Notes under the pieces: generated by a model
Seen by the model: only the letters and a program-made list of their open reading frames with translations
What the model was told of the DNA's origin: nothing
Databases searched by the model: none
Program-made: the position numbers and the translations under genes
Shown here: positions 24,135 through 33,774 of the stretch, one piece after another
Numbering within the stretch: the first letter of the stretch is position 1
How the letters are laid out: each line of letters begins with the position of its first letter
Assembly (NCBI GenBank): GCA_007693535.1
Contig: REDK01000056.1
Location: forward strand, 1 to 35,868
Direction of reading: 5' to 3'
From: Chromatiaceae bacterium
GTDB taxonomy: Bacteria; Pseudomonadota; Gammaproteobacteria; Chromatiales; Chromatiaceae
DNA length: 35,868 bases

Positions 24135-26441
24135 ATGCTGACACGAGGCCTGGCACCCAAGGCGTCCGAATGCGATGATGCGCCGGTGCAACGGACCCGA
24201 CACCTTACCGAAAGCCGACCGGGCGGGAAAGCGTCGCGCGCGCCGCTCCGCTGCCGATGCGAGCACTGCGCGCAACTGGCCCGCACCTCGGGGCGGCTGC
24301 TGCTAGCCCTGGGGTTGCTGCTCACCCTGACCGGCTGCGGCGAGCCGCCCTGGAACAACCCCTATCCAGCCGCCCAGGCCGGACAGCAGATCCTGTATAG
24401 CGCCTTCAACGAGCGGCCCAAGCATCTCGATCCGGTGCGCTCCTACAGCGCCAACGAGTATGGCTTCCTCGCCCAGATCTACGAGCCGCCGCTGCAATAT
24501 CATTTCCTGAAGCGGCCCTATACGCTGATCCCGCTCACCGCCGCAGAGATACCCACCGAGCGGTTCCTCGATGCCGACGGTGATCCGTTGCCGGATGACG
24601 CGCCGATCGATGCCATCGCGACCACCGAATACCTGATCCGCATCCGCCCCGGCATCCTGTATCAGCCACATCCGGCTTTCGCCACCGATGCCGACGGCCG
24701 CCATCTGTACCACGCGCTGCCGCGCCGTCAGATCGCTCGGCTGCGCACCCTCGACGACCTGCCCGAGACCGGTACCAGGGAATTGACCTCGGCCGACTAT
24801 GTGTATCAGATCAAGCGTCTGGCCACACCGTGGCTGCATTCACCCATCGCCGGCCTGATGGGCACCCATATTCAGGGCTTCAGCGAACTCGCCGAGCGCA
24901 TCTCCGCGGCTGCCCCGAGCGTCGGGAACGGCCAGCGCCCCTTCTTCGACCTCAACCAGGTTCCCTTCGACGGCGCCGAGGTCATCGATCGTTACAGCTA
25001 CGTCGTGCGGGTCAACGGCCGCTATCCACAATTCCTATACTGGCTGGCCATGCCCTTCTTCGCGCCGATGCCTTGGGAGGCCGAGGCCCTGTATGCTCAG
25101 CCCGGCATGGCAGCCAATAATCTGGTCCTCGACTGGTATCCCGTGGGCACCGGCCCCTTCATGCTCACCGAAAACAATCCCAACCTGCGCATGACGCTGA
25201 CGCGCAACCCCAATTTCCACGGCGAGTCCTATCCCACCGAGGGCATGCCCGAGGACGCTGCCGCCGGTCTGCTAGCCGATGCCGGAACCGCGCTGCCGAT
25301 GATCGATCAGGCCATCTTCAGCCTGGAGAAAGAGAACATCCCGTATTGGAACAAGTTCCTGCAGGGATTCTATGATAGTTCCGGCATCACCTCCGATGCC
25401 TTTGATCAGGCGGTTCAGTTCGATGCCGAAGGCAATGCCGGGCTAACCCCGGAGATGCGTGAGCGTGGCATCGCGCTGTTCACCGCAGTTGACACCTCGA
25501 TCTTCTACATGGGTTTCAACATGGCCGATCCGCTGATCGGCGGCGACTCCGAAAGGGCGCGCCTGCTGCGGCGGGCAATCAGTATCGCGGTGGACTTCGA
25601 CGAGTTCATCTCGATCTTCCGCAATGGGCGCGGTGCCGCCGCGCACGGACCGATCCCGCCCGGCATCTTCGGTCATCGTGAGGGCGCGGCCGGGATCAAC
25701 TCCTATGTCTTCGACTGGCAGGGCGGCCGCGCGGTGCGTCGCGATATCGAAGAGGCGCGCGCGTTGATGACCCAGGCCGGCTATCGCGACGGCCGCGACC
25801 CGGCCAGCGGTCGCCCGCTGACCATCTATTTCGAATTTGCCGATGCCGGCCCGGACTCCCGCCCACTGCTCAACTGGATGCGCCGCCAATTCGCTCGGAT
25901 CGGCATCGAGCTGGTCGTCCGCGCCACCGACTACAATCGCTTTCAGGAGAAGATGCGCAAGGGCACTGGGCAGGTCTTCATGTGGGGCTGGAACGCTGAC
26001 TATCCCGACCCGGAAAACTTCCTGTTCCTACTCTACGGCCCCAACGCCAAGCTCGACGGCGGCGAGAACGCGGCCAACTACCGCAACCCGGAGTTCGATA
26101 CCCGCTTCGAGCGGATGAAGAACATGGACGACGGCCCGGAGCGCCAGGCGATCATCGACGAGATGGTAGAATTAGTCCGCCGCGATGCCCCCTGGTCATT
26201 CGGCTTCTATCCCAAGTCATTCAGCCTCCACCATCAATGGCTATACAATGTCAAGCCCAACCAGATGGCCAATAACACGCTGAAATACCGACGGCTTGAT
26301 CCAGCGCTGCGCGAGGAATTGCGCACCGCCTGGAATCAGCCGGTCATCTGGCCCCTCGGCGCCCTGCTCGCGCTGCTCGTGGCTGGGGCGGTGCCAGCCA
26401 TCGGCGTCGCCCGCCGCCGTGAACGGAGCCGCGCCCGGTGA
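24135..26441 (+). CDS. Peptide ABC transporter substrate-binding lipoprotein with C-terminal membrane helix
   Basis: This SBP_bac_5 family periplasmic binding protein belongs to the peptide/nickel type and is large (about 768 residues). A lipobox LTGC follows a leucine-rich stretch ([14 protein letters not shown]), giving a lipid-anchored Cys at codon 24336-24338. [35 protein letters not shown] and [19 protein letters not shown] are family hallmarks. The last 35 residues form a membrane helix ([21 protein letters not shown]) ending in RRRERSRAR, unusual for a binding protein. The start is uncertain: ATG 24135 puts 67 residues before the lipid Cys, far longer than a normal signal. ATG 24102 and GTG 24186 are also in frame. 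An ATG at 24257 in another frame would give a normal basic N-region, hinting at a possible frameshift. It overlaps the permease start by four bases. Confidence 0.85.
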   Translation: MLTRGLAPKASECDDAPVQRTRHLTESRPGGKASRAPLRCRCEHCAQLARTSGRLLLALGLLLTLTGCGEPPWNNPYPAAQAGQQILYSAFNERPKHLDPVRSYSANEYGFLAQIYEPPLQYHFLKRPYTLIPLTAAEIPTERFLDADGDPLPDDAPIDAIATTEYLIRIRPGILYQPHPAFATDADGRHLYHALPRRQIARLRTLDDLPETGTRELTSADYVYQIKRLATPWLHSPIAGLMGTHIQGFSELAERISAAAPSVGNGQRPFFDLNQVPFDGAEVIDRYSYVVRVNGRYPQFLYWLAMPFFAPMPWEAEALYAQPGMAANNLVLDWYPVGTGPFMLTENNPNLRMTLTRNPNFHGESYPTEGMPEDAAAGLLADAGTALPMIDQAIFSLEKENIPYWNKFLQGFYDSSGITSDAFDQAVQFDAEGNAGLTPEMRERGIALFTAVDTSIFYMGFNMADPLIGGDSERARLLRRAISIAVDFDEFISIFRNGRGAAAHGPIPPGIFGHREGAAGINSYVFDWQGGRAVRRDIEEARALMTQAGYRDGRDPASGRPLTIYFEFADAGPDSRPLLNWMRRQFARIGIELVVRATDYNRFQEKMRKGTGQVFMWGWNADYPDPENFLFLLYGPNAKLDGGENAANYRNPEFDTRFERMKNMDDGPERQAIIDEMVELVRRDAPWSFGFYPKSFSLHHQWLYNVKPNQMANNTLKYRRLDPALREELRTAWNQPVIWPLGALLALLVAGAVPAIGVARRRERSRAR

Positions 26442-27415
26442 CTGCCTATATCATCCGCCGGGTGCTCTATGCGATCCCGATCCTGATCGGGGTCAATCTG
26501 ATCACCTTCATGCTGTTCTTCGTTGTCAACTCGCCTGATGACATGGCACGCATGCAGCTTGGCGACCGTCGCGTCACCGAGGAGGCGGTGGTGAACTGGA
26601 AGGCTGAACGCGGCTATGACCGGCCCTTGCTGTTCAACAGCGAGGCGGCCGGCCTCGACCGCGTCACCGAGACCATCTTCTTTCAGAAATCGCTGCGACT
26701 GTTCGCCTTCCAGTTCGGCGCCTCGGACAGCGGGCGCAACATCGGTTACGATATCTCGCAGCGGATGTGGCCGAGCCTGGCCATCGCCCTGCCGGTGCTG
26801 CTGGTTGGGCTCGCGATCAACATCAGCTATGCGCTGATGATCGTGTTCTTCCGCGCCACCTATATCGATATCGGCAGCGTGGTGCTGCTGGTGGCGATGA
26901 TGTCGATCTCTGGACTGTTCTATATTATCTCCGGCCAGTTTCTGATTGGTAAGCTGTTCCATCTGGTGCCGATTTCTGGATACGATACCGGGCTAGATGC
27001 GATCAAGTTCCTGGTCTTGCCAGTGTTGGTCGGGGTCATCGCCGGGATCGGCAGTGGCACTCGCCTCTATCGCACCTTTTTCCTGGAGGAGGTCAACCGG
27101 GACTATGTCCGCACCGCCCGCGCCAAGGGCCTGCGCGAGCGCGTGGTGCTGTTTCGGCATGTGCTGCAGAACGCACTGATCCCAATCCTCACCGGGGTGG
27201 TCGCGGTGTTGCCGCTGCTCTTCATGGGGGCGCTGATCACCGAGTCCTTCTTTGGCATCCCGGGGCTGGGCAGTTATACCATCGATGCCATTGCTGCCCA
27301 AGACTTCGCCATCGTCCGCGCCATGGTCTTTCTCGGCTCCGTGCTCTACATCCTCGGGCTGATCCTGACCGACATCTCCTATACGCTGGTCGATCCACGG
27401 GTGCGACTGTCATGA
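26438..27415 (+). CDS. Peptide ABC transporter permease, OppB/DppB type
   Basis: This 325-residue inner-membrane permease has about six hydrophobic helices, starting with YIIRRVLYAIPILIGVNLITFML, the standard OppB/YejB N-terminus. The EAA loop that contacts the ATPase reads YVRTARAKGLRERVVLFRHV, and ITESFFGIPGLGSYTIDAI is the usual late signature. It starts with GTG 26438 within a GTGA overlap with the binding protein stop, indicating translational coupling. The periplasmic loop after helix 1 is about 90 residues, somewhat long but seen in this group. Confidence 0.92.
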   Translation: MTAYIIRRVLYAIPILIGVNLITFMLFFVVNSPDDMARMQLGDRRVTEEAVVNWKAERGYDRPLLFNSEAAGLDRVTETIFFQKSLRLFAFQFGASDSGRNIGYDISQRMWPSLAIALPVLLVGLAINISYALMIVFFRATYIDIGSVVLLVAMMSISGLFYIISGQFLIGKLFHLVPISGYDTGLDAIKFLVLPVLVGVIAGIGSGTRLYRTFFLEEVNRDYVRTARAKGLRERVVLFRHVLQNALIPILTGVVAVLPLLFMGALITESFFGIPGLGSYTIDAIAAQDFAIVRAMVFLGSVLYILGLILTDISYTLVDPRVRLS

Positions 27416-27455
27416 ACTCTGTCGTGGCCGGCATGGCGCCGGCAAAGGGCTAGCG

Positions 27456-28982
27456 ATGCCCGTCGTTCTGCTGACCGACGCCTTCGTCTTTTTACTGATC
27501 GCGGTGGCGATCGGCTTCGCCCTTTATGCCCGGCGTCACGAGCACCTGAGCGCTCCCTGGCGCAGCGTGGGGCGCTCGCCGGTTGGCGTTGGAGCACTGG
27601 TGGTCATCACCTTTTATGTCGCCGTCGGGCTGCTGGATACGCTGCATTTCCATCCACGCCTAGAGGCTGTCCCCGCGGTCCCTGCCGACGCAGAGGCGGC
27701 CTTCATCGGGTCGCAAGCGGTCCGAGAAGCGACCCCGGATAGACTCCCAGAATCGAGCCCCGAAGCAGAACCCGATGCCGTCTGGCCAGCGCCGGCAACC
27801 GGCCCGGCGCCTCGCTATTCGGCCCAGGTGCTGTCTCTGCTTGATGTCCTGCTGAACCCGCTGCGCGAGCGCCAGGAGAAGACCTTCTCCGCCCCCTTCG
27901 CGACCCGTTCGTTCGTGCGCGAGCCCATTGAGCAACCCGACGGCTCGGTGGTTCGCGATTTCCCGCGGTTGATTCATGGCGGCGCCCACCTGGCCGATCC
28001 GGCCAAGCGCGGCTGGGATATCCTGTGGCGCACATTGCTCGGACTGGTCAAGGGGCTCCTGTTGTGGGCGCTGCTGGCCGCAGCCCTGGTTTGGCTGCTG
28101 GCGCGCCGCCGCGGGCAGCCGCCCCGAAATCTGGCGCGGGCGATTGCCCACGGCGAGACCGAGCTGCCCTGGCGGGTAGCGCTGCTCACACTGGCGCTGA
28201 TGCTGATGCTGATGATGGTCGCGGCCGATCTCTCAGCCAAGTATTACATCCTGGGGACTGACAAGGTGGGGGAGGATGTCTTCTATCAAGCCCTGAAGAG
28301 CATCCGGACCGGCCTGGTCATCGGCACCCTCACCACCCTGGTGATGTTGCCGGCGGCGGTGATCCTGGGGATCATGGCGGGGTATTTCCGCGGGCTCACC
28401 GATGACATCATCCAATACCTATACACCACGCTGAATTCCATCCCCGGGGTCCTGCTGATCGCCGCAGCCATCCTGATGCTCCAGGTCCACATGACCAATC
28501 ACGCCGACCAGTTCGCGAGCCTGGTCCATCGCGCCGATCTGCGCCTGTTCTTCCTCTGCATCATCCTCGGCGTGACCAGTTGGACCGGGCTCTGCCGGTT
28601 GTTGCGCGGCGAGGCCCTGAAGCTGCGCGAGGCCGACTACGTGCTCGCGGCGACCGCGCTCGGCGTGCGCCATTCCACCGTCATCGCCCGGCATATCCTG
28701 CCTAATGTGCTGCACATCGTGATGATCACCCTGGTGCTGGACTTCAGCGGCCTGGTGCTGGCCGAGGCGGTGCTTTCTTATGTCAATATCGGCGTCGATC
28801 CCACCATGAACAGTTGGGGCAATATGATCAACAGTGCGCGGCTGGAGTTGGCGCGTGACCCGGTCGTCTGGTGGTCGCTCGCTGCCGCCTTCGGCTTCAT
28901 GTTCACCTTGGTGCTGGCGGCCAATCTGTTCGCCGATGTGGTGCGCGACGCCTTCGATCCGCGCCTGCGCGCGCTGCGATGA
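27456..28982 (+). CDS. Peptide ABC transporter permease, OppC/DppC type, with large insertion
   Basis: This 508-residue permease is about 200 residues longer than standard OppC/DppC (about 300). An N-terminal helix (4-24) and a second (45-63) precede a soluble loop of about 120 residues rich in Pro, Glu and Ala, then two more helices (about 195-215 and 237-255) before the canonical permease core. The core has DKVGEDVFYQALKSIRTGLV, YLYTTLNSIPGVLLIAA, the EAA loop YVLAATALGVRHSTVIARHI and SWGNMINSAR. It starts at ATG 27456, 40 bases after the OppB-type gene, with AAAGGGC upstream, and overlaps the ATPase gene by four bases. Confidence 0.9.
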   Translation: MPVVLLTDAFVFLLIAVAIGFALYARRHEHLSAPWRSVGRSPVGVGALVVITFYVAVGLLDTLHFHPRLEAVPAVPADAEAAFIGSQAVREATPDRLPESSPEAEPDAVWPAPATGPAPRYSAQVLSLLDVLLNPLRERQEKTFSAPFATRSFVREPIEQPDGSVVRDFPRLIHGGAHLADPAKRGWDILWRTLLGLVKGLLLWALLAAALVWLLARRRGQPPRNLARAIAHGETELPWRVALLTLALMLMLMMVAADLSAKYYILGTDKVGEDVFYQALKSIRTGLVIGTLTTLVMLPAAVILGIMAGYFRGLTDDIIQYLYTTLNSIPGVLLIAAAILMLQVHMTNHADQFASLVHRADLRLFFLCIILGVTSWTGLCRLLRGEALKLREADYVLAATALGVRHSTVIARHILPNVLHIVMITLVLDFSGLVLAEAVLSYVNIGVDPTMNSWGNMINSARLELARDPVVWWSLAAAFGFMFTLVLAANLFADVVRDAFDPRLRALR

Positions 28983-31126
28983 ATACCGAGCTGAAGACGA
29001 GACCGGCTGCGGCCGCCGCCGATGCCGGGCTGCTGCTGCAGGTGCGCGGCCTGACCACCGAACTCACCGGTGGCGGGCCGGCGCCGGTGCGGGTGTGCGA
29101 TGCGCTCGAGTTCGATCTCCGCCGCGGCGAAACCCTGGCCCTGCTTGGCGAGTCAGGCTGCGGCAAATCCATGACCGCATTGTCGCTAATGCGCCTGCTG
29201 CCGCTGGGGGGGCGGATCATCGCGGGCTCGGTGCAGCTTGACGGGGTTGAGCTACTCGAACTCTCTGAGCGCGCGATGCGCCGGGTGCGCGGCGGGCGCA
29301 TGGCGATGATCTTTCAGGAGCCGCAGACCTCGCTGAATCCAGTGCTGACCATCGGCGAGCAGATCGCCGAGGCGGTACGCCTGCATGGCCGCCCGCCGCC
29401 GTCGCCACGCAACAGGGCAGACGCGGATTGGGTAGCAACCCGGGTACTGGAACTGCTGCGGGCGGTGGGCATCCCCGATCCCGACCGCCGCGCCCAGGAA
29501 TATCCGCATCAGCTCTCCGGCGGCATGAAGCAGCGGGTGATGATCGCGATGGCCCTGGCCGGCGATCCGCAGGTGCTGATTGCCGACGAGCCCACCACCG
29601 CGCTGGATGTGACCATCCAGGCGCAGGTGCTGCAGTTGCTGCGCTCGCTGCAGCAGTCCACCGGCATGGCGGTGTTGCTAATCACCCACGACCTGGGCGT
29701 GGTTGCCGAGACCGCCGATCGGCTGGCGGTGATGTATGCCGGACAGATCGTCGAGCAGGCCGCGTGCCGGGAGTTCTTCGCCGCCCCAGCCCATCCCTAT
29801 AGCCGCAGCCTGATGGAGAGCCTGCCCTCGGCGCAGAAGCGCGACGCCGGCCTGGCGGTGATCCCCGGGCGGGTGCCGCCCCTGGACCAACCCTTCATCG
29901 GCTGCCGCTTCGCCGAACGGTGCGACCGCGCGATGGACGCCTGTCACGACAACCTGCCCGGCTGGTATCCAGTGGCGGCAGCAGGACTGCCAGCCGATCC
30001 GCAGTCCGCACCGGCGCTGGACCCGCTGATGCGCCCGGCAGCGCGCCGGGTCCGCTGCCTGCTGTGGGCCGACGGGCCGGCGGCGACAGTCGCGGCACCT
30101 GCGCCGGCCATCGGCGCGCCCAGCGCCCCGGCAACCAACGACGGCGCCGACCCACTGCTGAAGGTGCGCGCGCTGCAGGTGCATTTCCCGATCCAACGCG
30201 GGCTGTTCAAGCGCACTGTCGGCCATGTCAAGGCCGTGGATGGCCTGGATCTCACCCTCTATCCAGGCCGCACCCTCGCCCTGGTGGGCGAGTCCGGTTG
30301 CGGCAAGACCACCGTCGGCAAGGGCCTGCTGCGCCTGGAGCGGCCCACCGGCGGCGCGGTGCACTATCGCGGACTGGACCTGGCCCGGCTGCGCCCCGGG
30401 GCGTTGCGCCGCCAGCGCAAGGACCTGCAGATCATCTTCCAAGACCCCTTCGCCTCGATGAACCCGCGCATGCTGGTCGGCGACATCGTCGGCGAGGGAC
30501 TGCTAGCACTCGGGATCGAGCCCGACCGCATCGCGCGGCGCCGCCGCGTCGCCGCGCTGCTGGAACAGGTCGGCATCGGCGCCGCCGCCATGGAGCGCTA
30601 CCCCCACGAGTTCTCCGGCGGGCAGCGCCAGCGCATCTGCATCGCCCGCGCCTTGGCGGTGGAGCCGCGGGTGATCGTCTGCGACGAACCCACCAGTGCG
30701 CTGGATGTCTCGGTGCAGGCGCAGATCCTTAACCTGCTCAAGCAACTCCAGCAGGACCTCGGGCTGAGCTATCTGTTCATCACCCACGACATCTCGGTGG
30801 TCGCCTATCTGGCTCACGAGGTGGCGGTGATGTATCTCGGGCGCATCGTCGAGCAGGGCACCACGGACGAGGTGCTCGATGATCCCCGCCATCCCTACAC
30901 CCGCGCCCTGCTCTCGGCAGTGCCGGTGGTGGACCCGGACCAGCGCCGCGGCATCATCCGGCTGGCAGGCGACATGCCCTCGCCGGCCAACCCGCCGGCC
31001 GGCTGTCATTTCCATCCCCGCTGTCCGGAGGCCGGCCCCGAGTGCGCCATCGGCTATCCGCCACCGGTGACCACCAGCGCCACTCGTCAGGTGCGTTGCA
31101 TTCGCGTCACGCCCGGGCCCACCTAG
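28979..31126 (+). CDS. Fused peptide ABC transporter ATPase (two ATP-binding domains, YejF/DppD-DppF type)
   Basis: This 715-residue protein contains two complete ABC domains in one chain. The first has Walker A GESGCGKS at residues 57-64, signature [15 protein letters not shown] and Walker [14 protein letters not shown]. The second begins near residue 390, with Walker A GESGCGKT near 436, signature [15 protein letters not shown] and Walker [14 protein letters not shown]. Each half ends with the oligopeptide-specific C-terminal segment ([10 protein letters not shown] and [16 protein letters not shown]), which in Dpp/Opp ATPases carries an iron-sulfur or zinc-like cysteine site. Such fusions are known (E. 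coli YejF). ATG 28979 overlaps the permease stop as ATGA. It is the last gene of the operon. Confidence 0.95.
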   Translation: MNTELKTRPAAAAADAGLLLQVRGLTTELTGGGPAPVRVCDALEFDLRRGETLALLGESGCGKSMTALSLMRLLPLGGRIIAGSVQLDGVELLELSERAMRRVRGGRMAMIFQEPQTSLNPVLTIGEQIAEAVRLHGRPPPSPRNRADADWVATRVLELLRAVGIPDPDRRAQEYPHQLSGGMKQRVMIAMALAGDPQVLIADEPTTALDVTIQAQVLQLLRSLQQSTGMAVLLITHDLGVVAETADRLAVMYAGQIVEQAACREFFAAPAHPYSRSLMESLPSAQKRDAGLAVIPGRVPPLDQPFIGCRFAERCDRAMDACHDNLPGWYPVAAAGLPADPQSAPALDPLMRPAARRVRCLLWADGPAATVAAPAPAIGAPSAPATNDGADPLLKVRALQVHFPIQRGLFKRTVGHVKAVDGLDLTLYPGRTLALVGESGCGKTTVGKGLLRLERPTGGAVHYRGLDLARLRPGALRRQRKDLQIIFQDPFASMNPRMLVGDIVGEGLLALGIEPDRIARRRRVAALLEQVGIGAAAMERYPHEFSGGQRQRICIARALAVEPRVIVCDEPTSALDVSVQAQILNLLKQLQQDLGLSYLFITHDISVVAYLAHEVAVMYLGRIVEQGTTDEVLDDPRHPYTRALLSAVPVVDPDQRRGIIRLAGDMPSPANPPAGCHFHPRCPEAGPECAIGYPPPVTTSATRQVRCIRVTPGPT

Positions 31127-31427
31127 CCACGTTGGTCGATCAGCCTTCTCGTCTGCCAGCCGACCGGCGCGGCAGGCCCCGACCTGCGTCGGCCGCGGCC
31201 TCCACCCCAGGCCAAATGATCCCATCACCGGCACCGTCACCACGCGGTGGGCGTTGCCGAGACGCGGGCCACGTATTCCGCCGCAGCACCCCGGCCGCCG
31301 GCCCGTGCCGGCCTGCTCCACCCCGTTACGGGAGCGCCACGGCCTGGTCCGCGTCCGACCGAAGAGGTGTCCCGATGCCCAAGCACCCCTTCATCCGCTC
31401 GCTGCGCTGGCTGTTCGCCACCTTTGG
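31127..31427. other. 301-bp region after the peptide transporter operon
   Basis: No terminator with a T-run is visible after the ATPase gene. The region is GC-rich with scattered short inverted GCCGGC blocks near 31290-31315. The only gene-like item is an 18-codon frame at its right end with a good ribosome-binding site. Confidence 0.4.
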
Positions 31428-31431
31428 CTAG
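31375..31431 (+). CDS. 18-residue small ORF with strong ribosome-binding site
   Basis: AAGAGG (31362-31367) sits seven bases before ATG 31375. The frame encodes a basic, aromatic, amphipathic peptide starting MPKHPFIRSLRWLF and stops at TAG 31429-31431. That stop shares a CTAG palindrome with the stop of the converging gene. It may be a true small membrane-active protein, a leader peptide, or the 5-prime stub of a lost gene; two other decayed genes lie 2-4 kb away. No family is recognised. Confidence 0.3.
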   Translation: MPKHPFIRSLRWLFATFG

Positions 31432-31721
31432 AACTGATCGGACAGCAGCCCGTGGCTCGCGAGCACCTCCCGCGCCGTCGAATAGCCCAGGGCACTGACC
31501 TGCCAGCGTCCATTGCTGCAGGTCACCAGTCCTGCCCCGATCCCTGCGCTGGTCTGGACCGCCGCCGCGGCCGGCCGCGGGAGGATGCCCTGCACCGCGG
31601 CGGCCCCCAATGGCAGGAGTTTGGTCAGTAACTCAGCCGTGACCCCGTTGCACAGCAGCAGGGCATGCAGGACCAGCGCGACCGCCTCGTCGGTCAGTCT
31701 CGGCAGATCCGGCTCCTCCAA
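31428..31721 (-). CDS. Unknown protein with winged-helix-like pattern (97 aa)
   Basis: I do not recognise this family. The sequence pattern suggests a winged helix-turn-helix: a helix EAVALVLHALLLCNG, a second TAELLTKLLPLG, a third AAAVQGILPRP, then a strand-turn-strand wing GLVTCSNGRWQVSALGYSTA and a last helix REVLASHGLL. Translation would start at TTG 31721, two bases after the stop of the preceding gene, so it appears coupled to that gene; no better start is seen. Its close pairing with the degenerate NTPase-like gene suggests that the two proteins work together, perhaps as separated NTPase and winged-helix modules (inference). Confidence 0.6.
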   Translation of the reverse strand: MEEPDLPRLTDEAVALVLHALLLCNGVTAELLTKLLPLGAAAVQGILPRPAAAAVQTSAGIGAGLVTCSNGRWQVSALGYSTAREVLASHGLLSDQF

Positions 31722-31723
31722 GC

Positions 31724-32737
31724 TCAGCGCTCAGCCAGACCAGCGGCCGGGTTCTGATCTCCGGGCGCCCTCGCCTCGGCGCCATCGTCAGCGGCCTCGG
31801 CCGCCCGTCCATCCTCGGGCTCGACGCGCAGCCGCGCTTGCCAATAGAGGCGTGCGATGCCCGGGTTACCACGGCAGCGGGCGGCCAGTTGCTTGGGTTG
31901 GCTGCTCACCGTGAAATCACCGCGCGCGATCTGATCCAGGTCTGGCAGGACCTGGGTGCTGGAGCAAGCATTGCAGAAGCGCGGCAGCCGGCCGTCGGGA
32001 TCGGGATCGGCGCAGTTGGCGAGATGGGCAGTGAGCCGGTGCCCGTCGAAGCCTTGCACGGTGTAGGCGCCCACCTGGGGCAGATCCCAGACGTGCTGCA
32101 GATAGGTCCAGGCCCAACTGTCGCAGCCGATCAGCCCCGGCCCCAACCGTCCGGACAGGGCCAGCCACAACAGCCGGCGGATCAGCCCGAGGCCGTTAGC
32201 ATGGCGCAGGTAACAGCGTTCCAGTGCGGGTAGCACCCAGCAGCGGGGCGAGTGCACACCAGTGGCCTGCGTCGCCGCCTGCCAGGCCGCTAGCCAGGAT
32301 TCGCCACCGGCGAGGACCGCGCCTGGCGCCGGGGCAGCCACGGTCAGTGCCCCATGCATCACCGCCCAGCGGCGCAGGATATCGGCGTGGCTGGCATGAG
32401 GTGGCCCGATCAGAAAACGGACCGGTGGCTCGGCGGCCGGCCAGTCGCCGATCGCGGCATCCAGCGCGCGGGCGGCCGGGGTCCAGTCGATCGGCGGGAC
32501 CAGGCTGGCAAGTCGGGCCGGCGGTAGCGCCTGCAGGTCGGCCTCGAGGCGCACCGGGGCCGGCGCCTCGGTGCGGCGCAACCCGAGCACCTGCTTGACC
32601 GTGCCCCAGCGCTTGCGGACTGCTGCCGGATCCAGCGCGCGGGGTAGCTGGAAGTCGGCCAGCGCCACCACCTCCCAGAGGGGTGTGGGTCGGGGTGATG
32701 GCTGAGATGATTCGACGGCGGCGGTGGGCGTCGGCAT
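31724..32737 (-). CDS. Unknown protein resembling a degenerate P-loop NTPase (337 aa)
   Basis: I cannot name a family with certainty. Residues 107-120 (RFLIGPPHASHADI) sit where a Walker A would be, but the GxxxxGK(S/T) lysine is missing. WVLPALERCYLRHANGLGLIRRLL (167-190) resembles a Walker B strand and helix with Glu173. GLIGCDSWAWTYL (201-213) looks like a sensor strand, and AYTVQGFDGHRLTAHLA (224-240) like an AAA lid. This reads as an inactive or non-canonical NTPase fold (inference). Cys-rich stretches follow (NCADPD, FCNACSS), and the C-terminus is low-complexity, Ala/Glu/Asp-rich. There is no signal peptide or membrane helix. It starts 18 bases after the cnoX stop, in the same operon. 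Confidence 0.7.
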   Translation of the reverse strand: MPTPTAAVESSQPSPRPTPLWEVVALADFQLPRALDPAAVRKRWGTVKQVLGLRRTEAPAPVRLEADLQALPPARLASLVPPIDWTPAARALDAAIGDWPAAEPPVRFLIGPPHASHADILRRWAVMHGALTVAAPAPGAVLAGGESWLAAWQAATQATGVHSPRCWVLPALERCYLRHANGLGLIRRLLWLALSGRLGPGLIGCDSWAWTYLQHVWDLPQVGAYTVQGFDGHRLTAHLANCADPDPDGRLPRFCNACSSTQVLPDLDQIARGDFTVSSQPKQLAARCRGNPGIARLYWQARLRVEPEDGRAAEAADDGAEARAPGDQNPAAGLAER

Positions 32738-32755
32738 GCGTTGAGCGACTGGGGC

Positions 32756-33619
32756 TCAGTACAGGCTGCTCAGCATCTGTCCGCGATAGCGCGCCACTAA
32801 ATCGCCGCTGCCGCCGAGCAGATCGAAGATGGCGACCATCCCCTTGCGGGCAGCATCCTCGCCGTAGGCACGGTCGCGCTTGAGCAGGGTCAGCAGGTGT
32901 TCGAGTGCAGCCTCGTAATCGCCAGCCAGGACCAGGCGGGCGGCCAGTTGATGGCGTGCCTCGCTGTCGTTGGGATCGGCGGCCAGGCGTGCCTCCAGCG
33001 CAGCGGCGGCGGGGGCGCCCTCGATAATGGCGGCAAAGCCCAGTTGACCGCGCAGAGCGGCCAGTTCCGGATCATTCACGAGGTCCAGCGGGGTGCGCTC
33101 CAGCAGAGCTAGGGCAGCGTCGGTGTCGCCGGCGGCAGCCTTGAGCTGGACCTCGGCGATGAAGATGCGGGAATTGTCCGGGTCCTCGGCACGGGCCTGC
33201 TCCAGCAGCCGCTCGGCCCCGGCACTATCACCGGTGGCGAGCAGCCCGCGCGCGCGCTCCAGCAGGGCATCGGAGGCGCGCGCCAGATGGCGGCCGAGGA
33301 ACTCGCGCACCTGCGCCTCCGGTAAGGCCCCCATGAACTGGTCCACCGGTCGGCCATCTTTGAATAGTTGCACCGTGGGCAGGCTGCGGATACCAAACTG
33401 GGCGGCCAGTTCCGGCTCGGCCTCGGTATCCAGCTTGGCGAGGATGAAGGCGCCTTTGAACTCGTCCGCCAGGCGCGCGAGGATGGGCATCAGGGCGCGG
33501 CAGGGGGCACACCAGTCGGCCCAGAAGTCCACCAGCACCGGGCGGGCACGCGAGCCCTCGATGACGACGGACATGAAGTTCTCGGCAGTAACGACGACGA
33601 CGTAGGGGGATTCGGACAT
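32756..33619 (-). CDS. cnoX: CnoX (YbbN)-like thioredoxin-TPR chaperedoxin
   Basis: This 287-residue protein has an N-terminal thioredoxin domain (1-110) and a C-terminal TPR region, the architecture of CnoX/YbbN, a chaperedoxin that protects proteins from oxidation and hands them to GroEL. The redox motif is W-Cys37-A-P-Cys40 in VDFWADWCAPCRALMPIL, so both cysteines are present; E. coli CnoX has SQHC and lacks redox activity, while CXXC forms occur in other bacteria. IRSLPTVQLFKDGRPVDQFMG is the thioredoxin cis-Pro region. TPR-like helices run from about 115 to the end, with DPNDSEARHQLAARLVLAGDYEAAL. A good sigma-70 promoter lies about 50 bases upstream, and CCGGAG precedes ATG 33619. Two unknown genes follow it. 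Confidence 0.92.
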   Translation of the reverse strand: MSESPYVVVVTAENFMSVVIEGSRARPVLVDFWADWCAPCRALMPILARLADEFKGAFILAKLDTEAEPELAAQFGIRSLPTVQLFKDGRPVDQFMGALPEAQVREFLGRHLARASDALLERARGLLATGDSAGAERLLEQARAEDPDNSRIFIAEVQLKAAAGDTDAALALLERTPLDLVNDPELAALRGQLGFAAIIEGAPAAAALEARLAADPNDSEARHQLAARLVLAGDYEAALEHLLTLLKRDRAYGEDAARKGMVAIFDLLGGSGDLVARYRGQMLSSLY

Positions 33620-33668
33620 GCTGGCTCCGGCAGGAGGATGCGATGGCCGTCAGCGGCAGATGCCAGGC

Positions 33669-33697
33669 AAGATAATTGTCGCCAATCCCTGAATCAA
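33669..33697 (-). promoter_or_regulatory. Sigma-70 promoter of the cnoX operon
   Basis: On the minus strand TTGATT (33697-33692) and TATCTT (33674-33669) are separated by exactly 17 bases. Transcription would start near 33662, about 42 bases before the cnoX start codon. It is the best-formed promoter seen in the window. Confidence 0.6.
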
Positions 33698-33774
33698 GGC
33701 GGGGCTTTGGGCGGGCTGCCGCCCGGATGCAGTCGCCGCACCGAGTCGGTCCCGGTGCTGCTCGCGCGGTTCCG

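Noticed and set aside
31724-32737. Active AAA or STAND ATPase
   Set aside because: The Walker A lysine and GK(S/T) are missing, so nucleotide hydrolysis cannot be claimed; only a degenerate fold is suggested.
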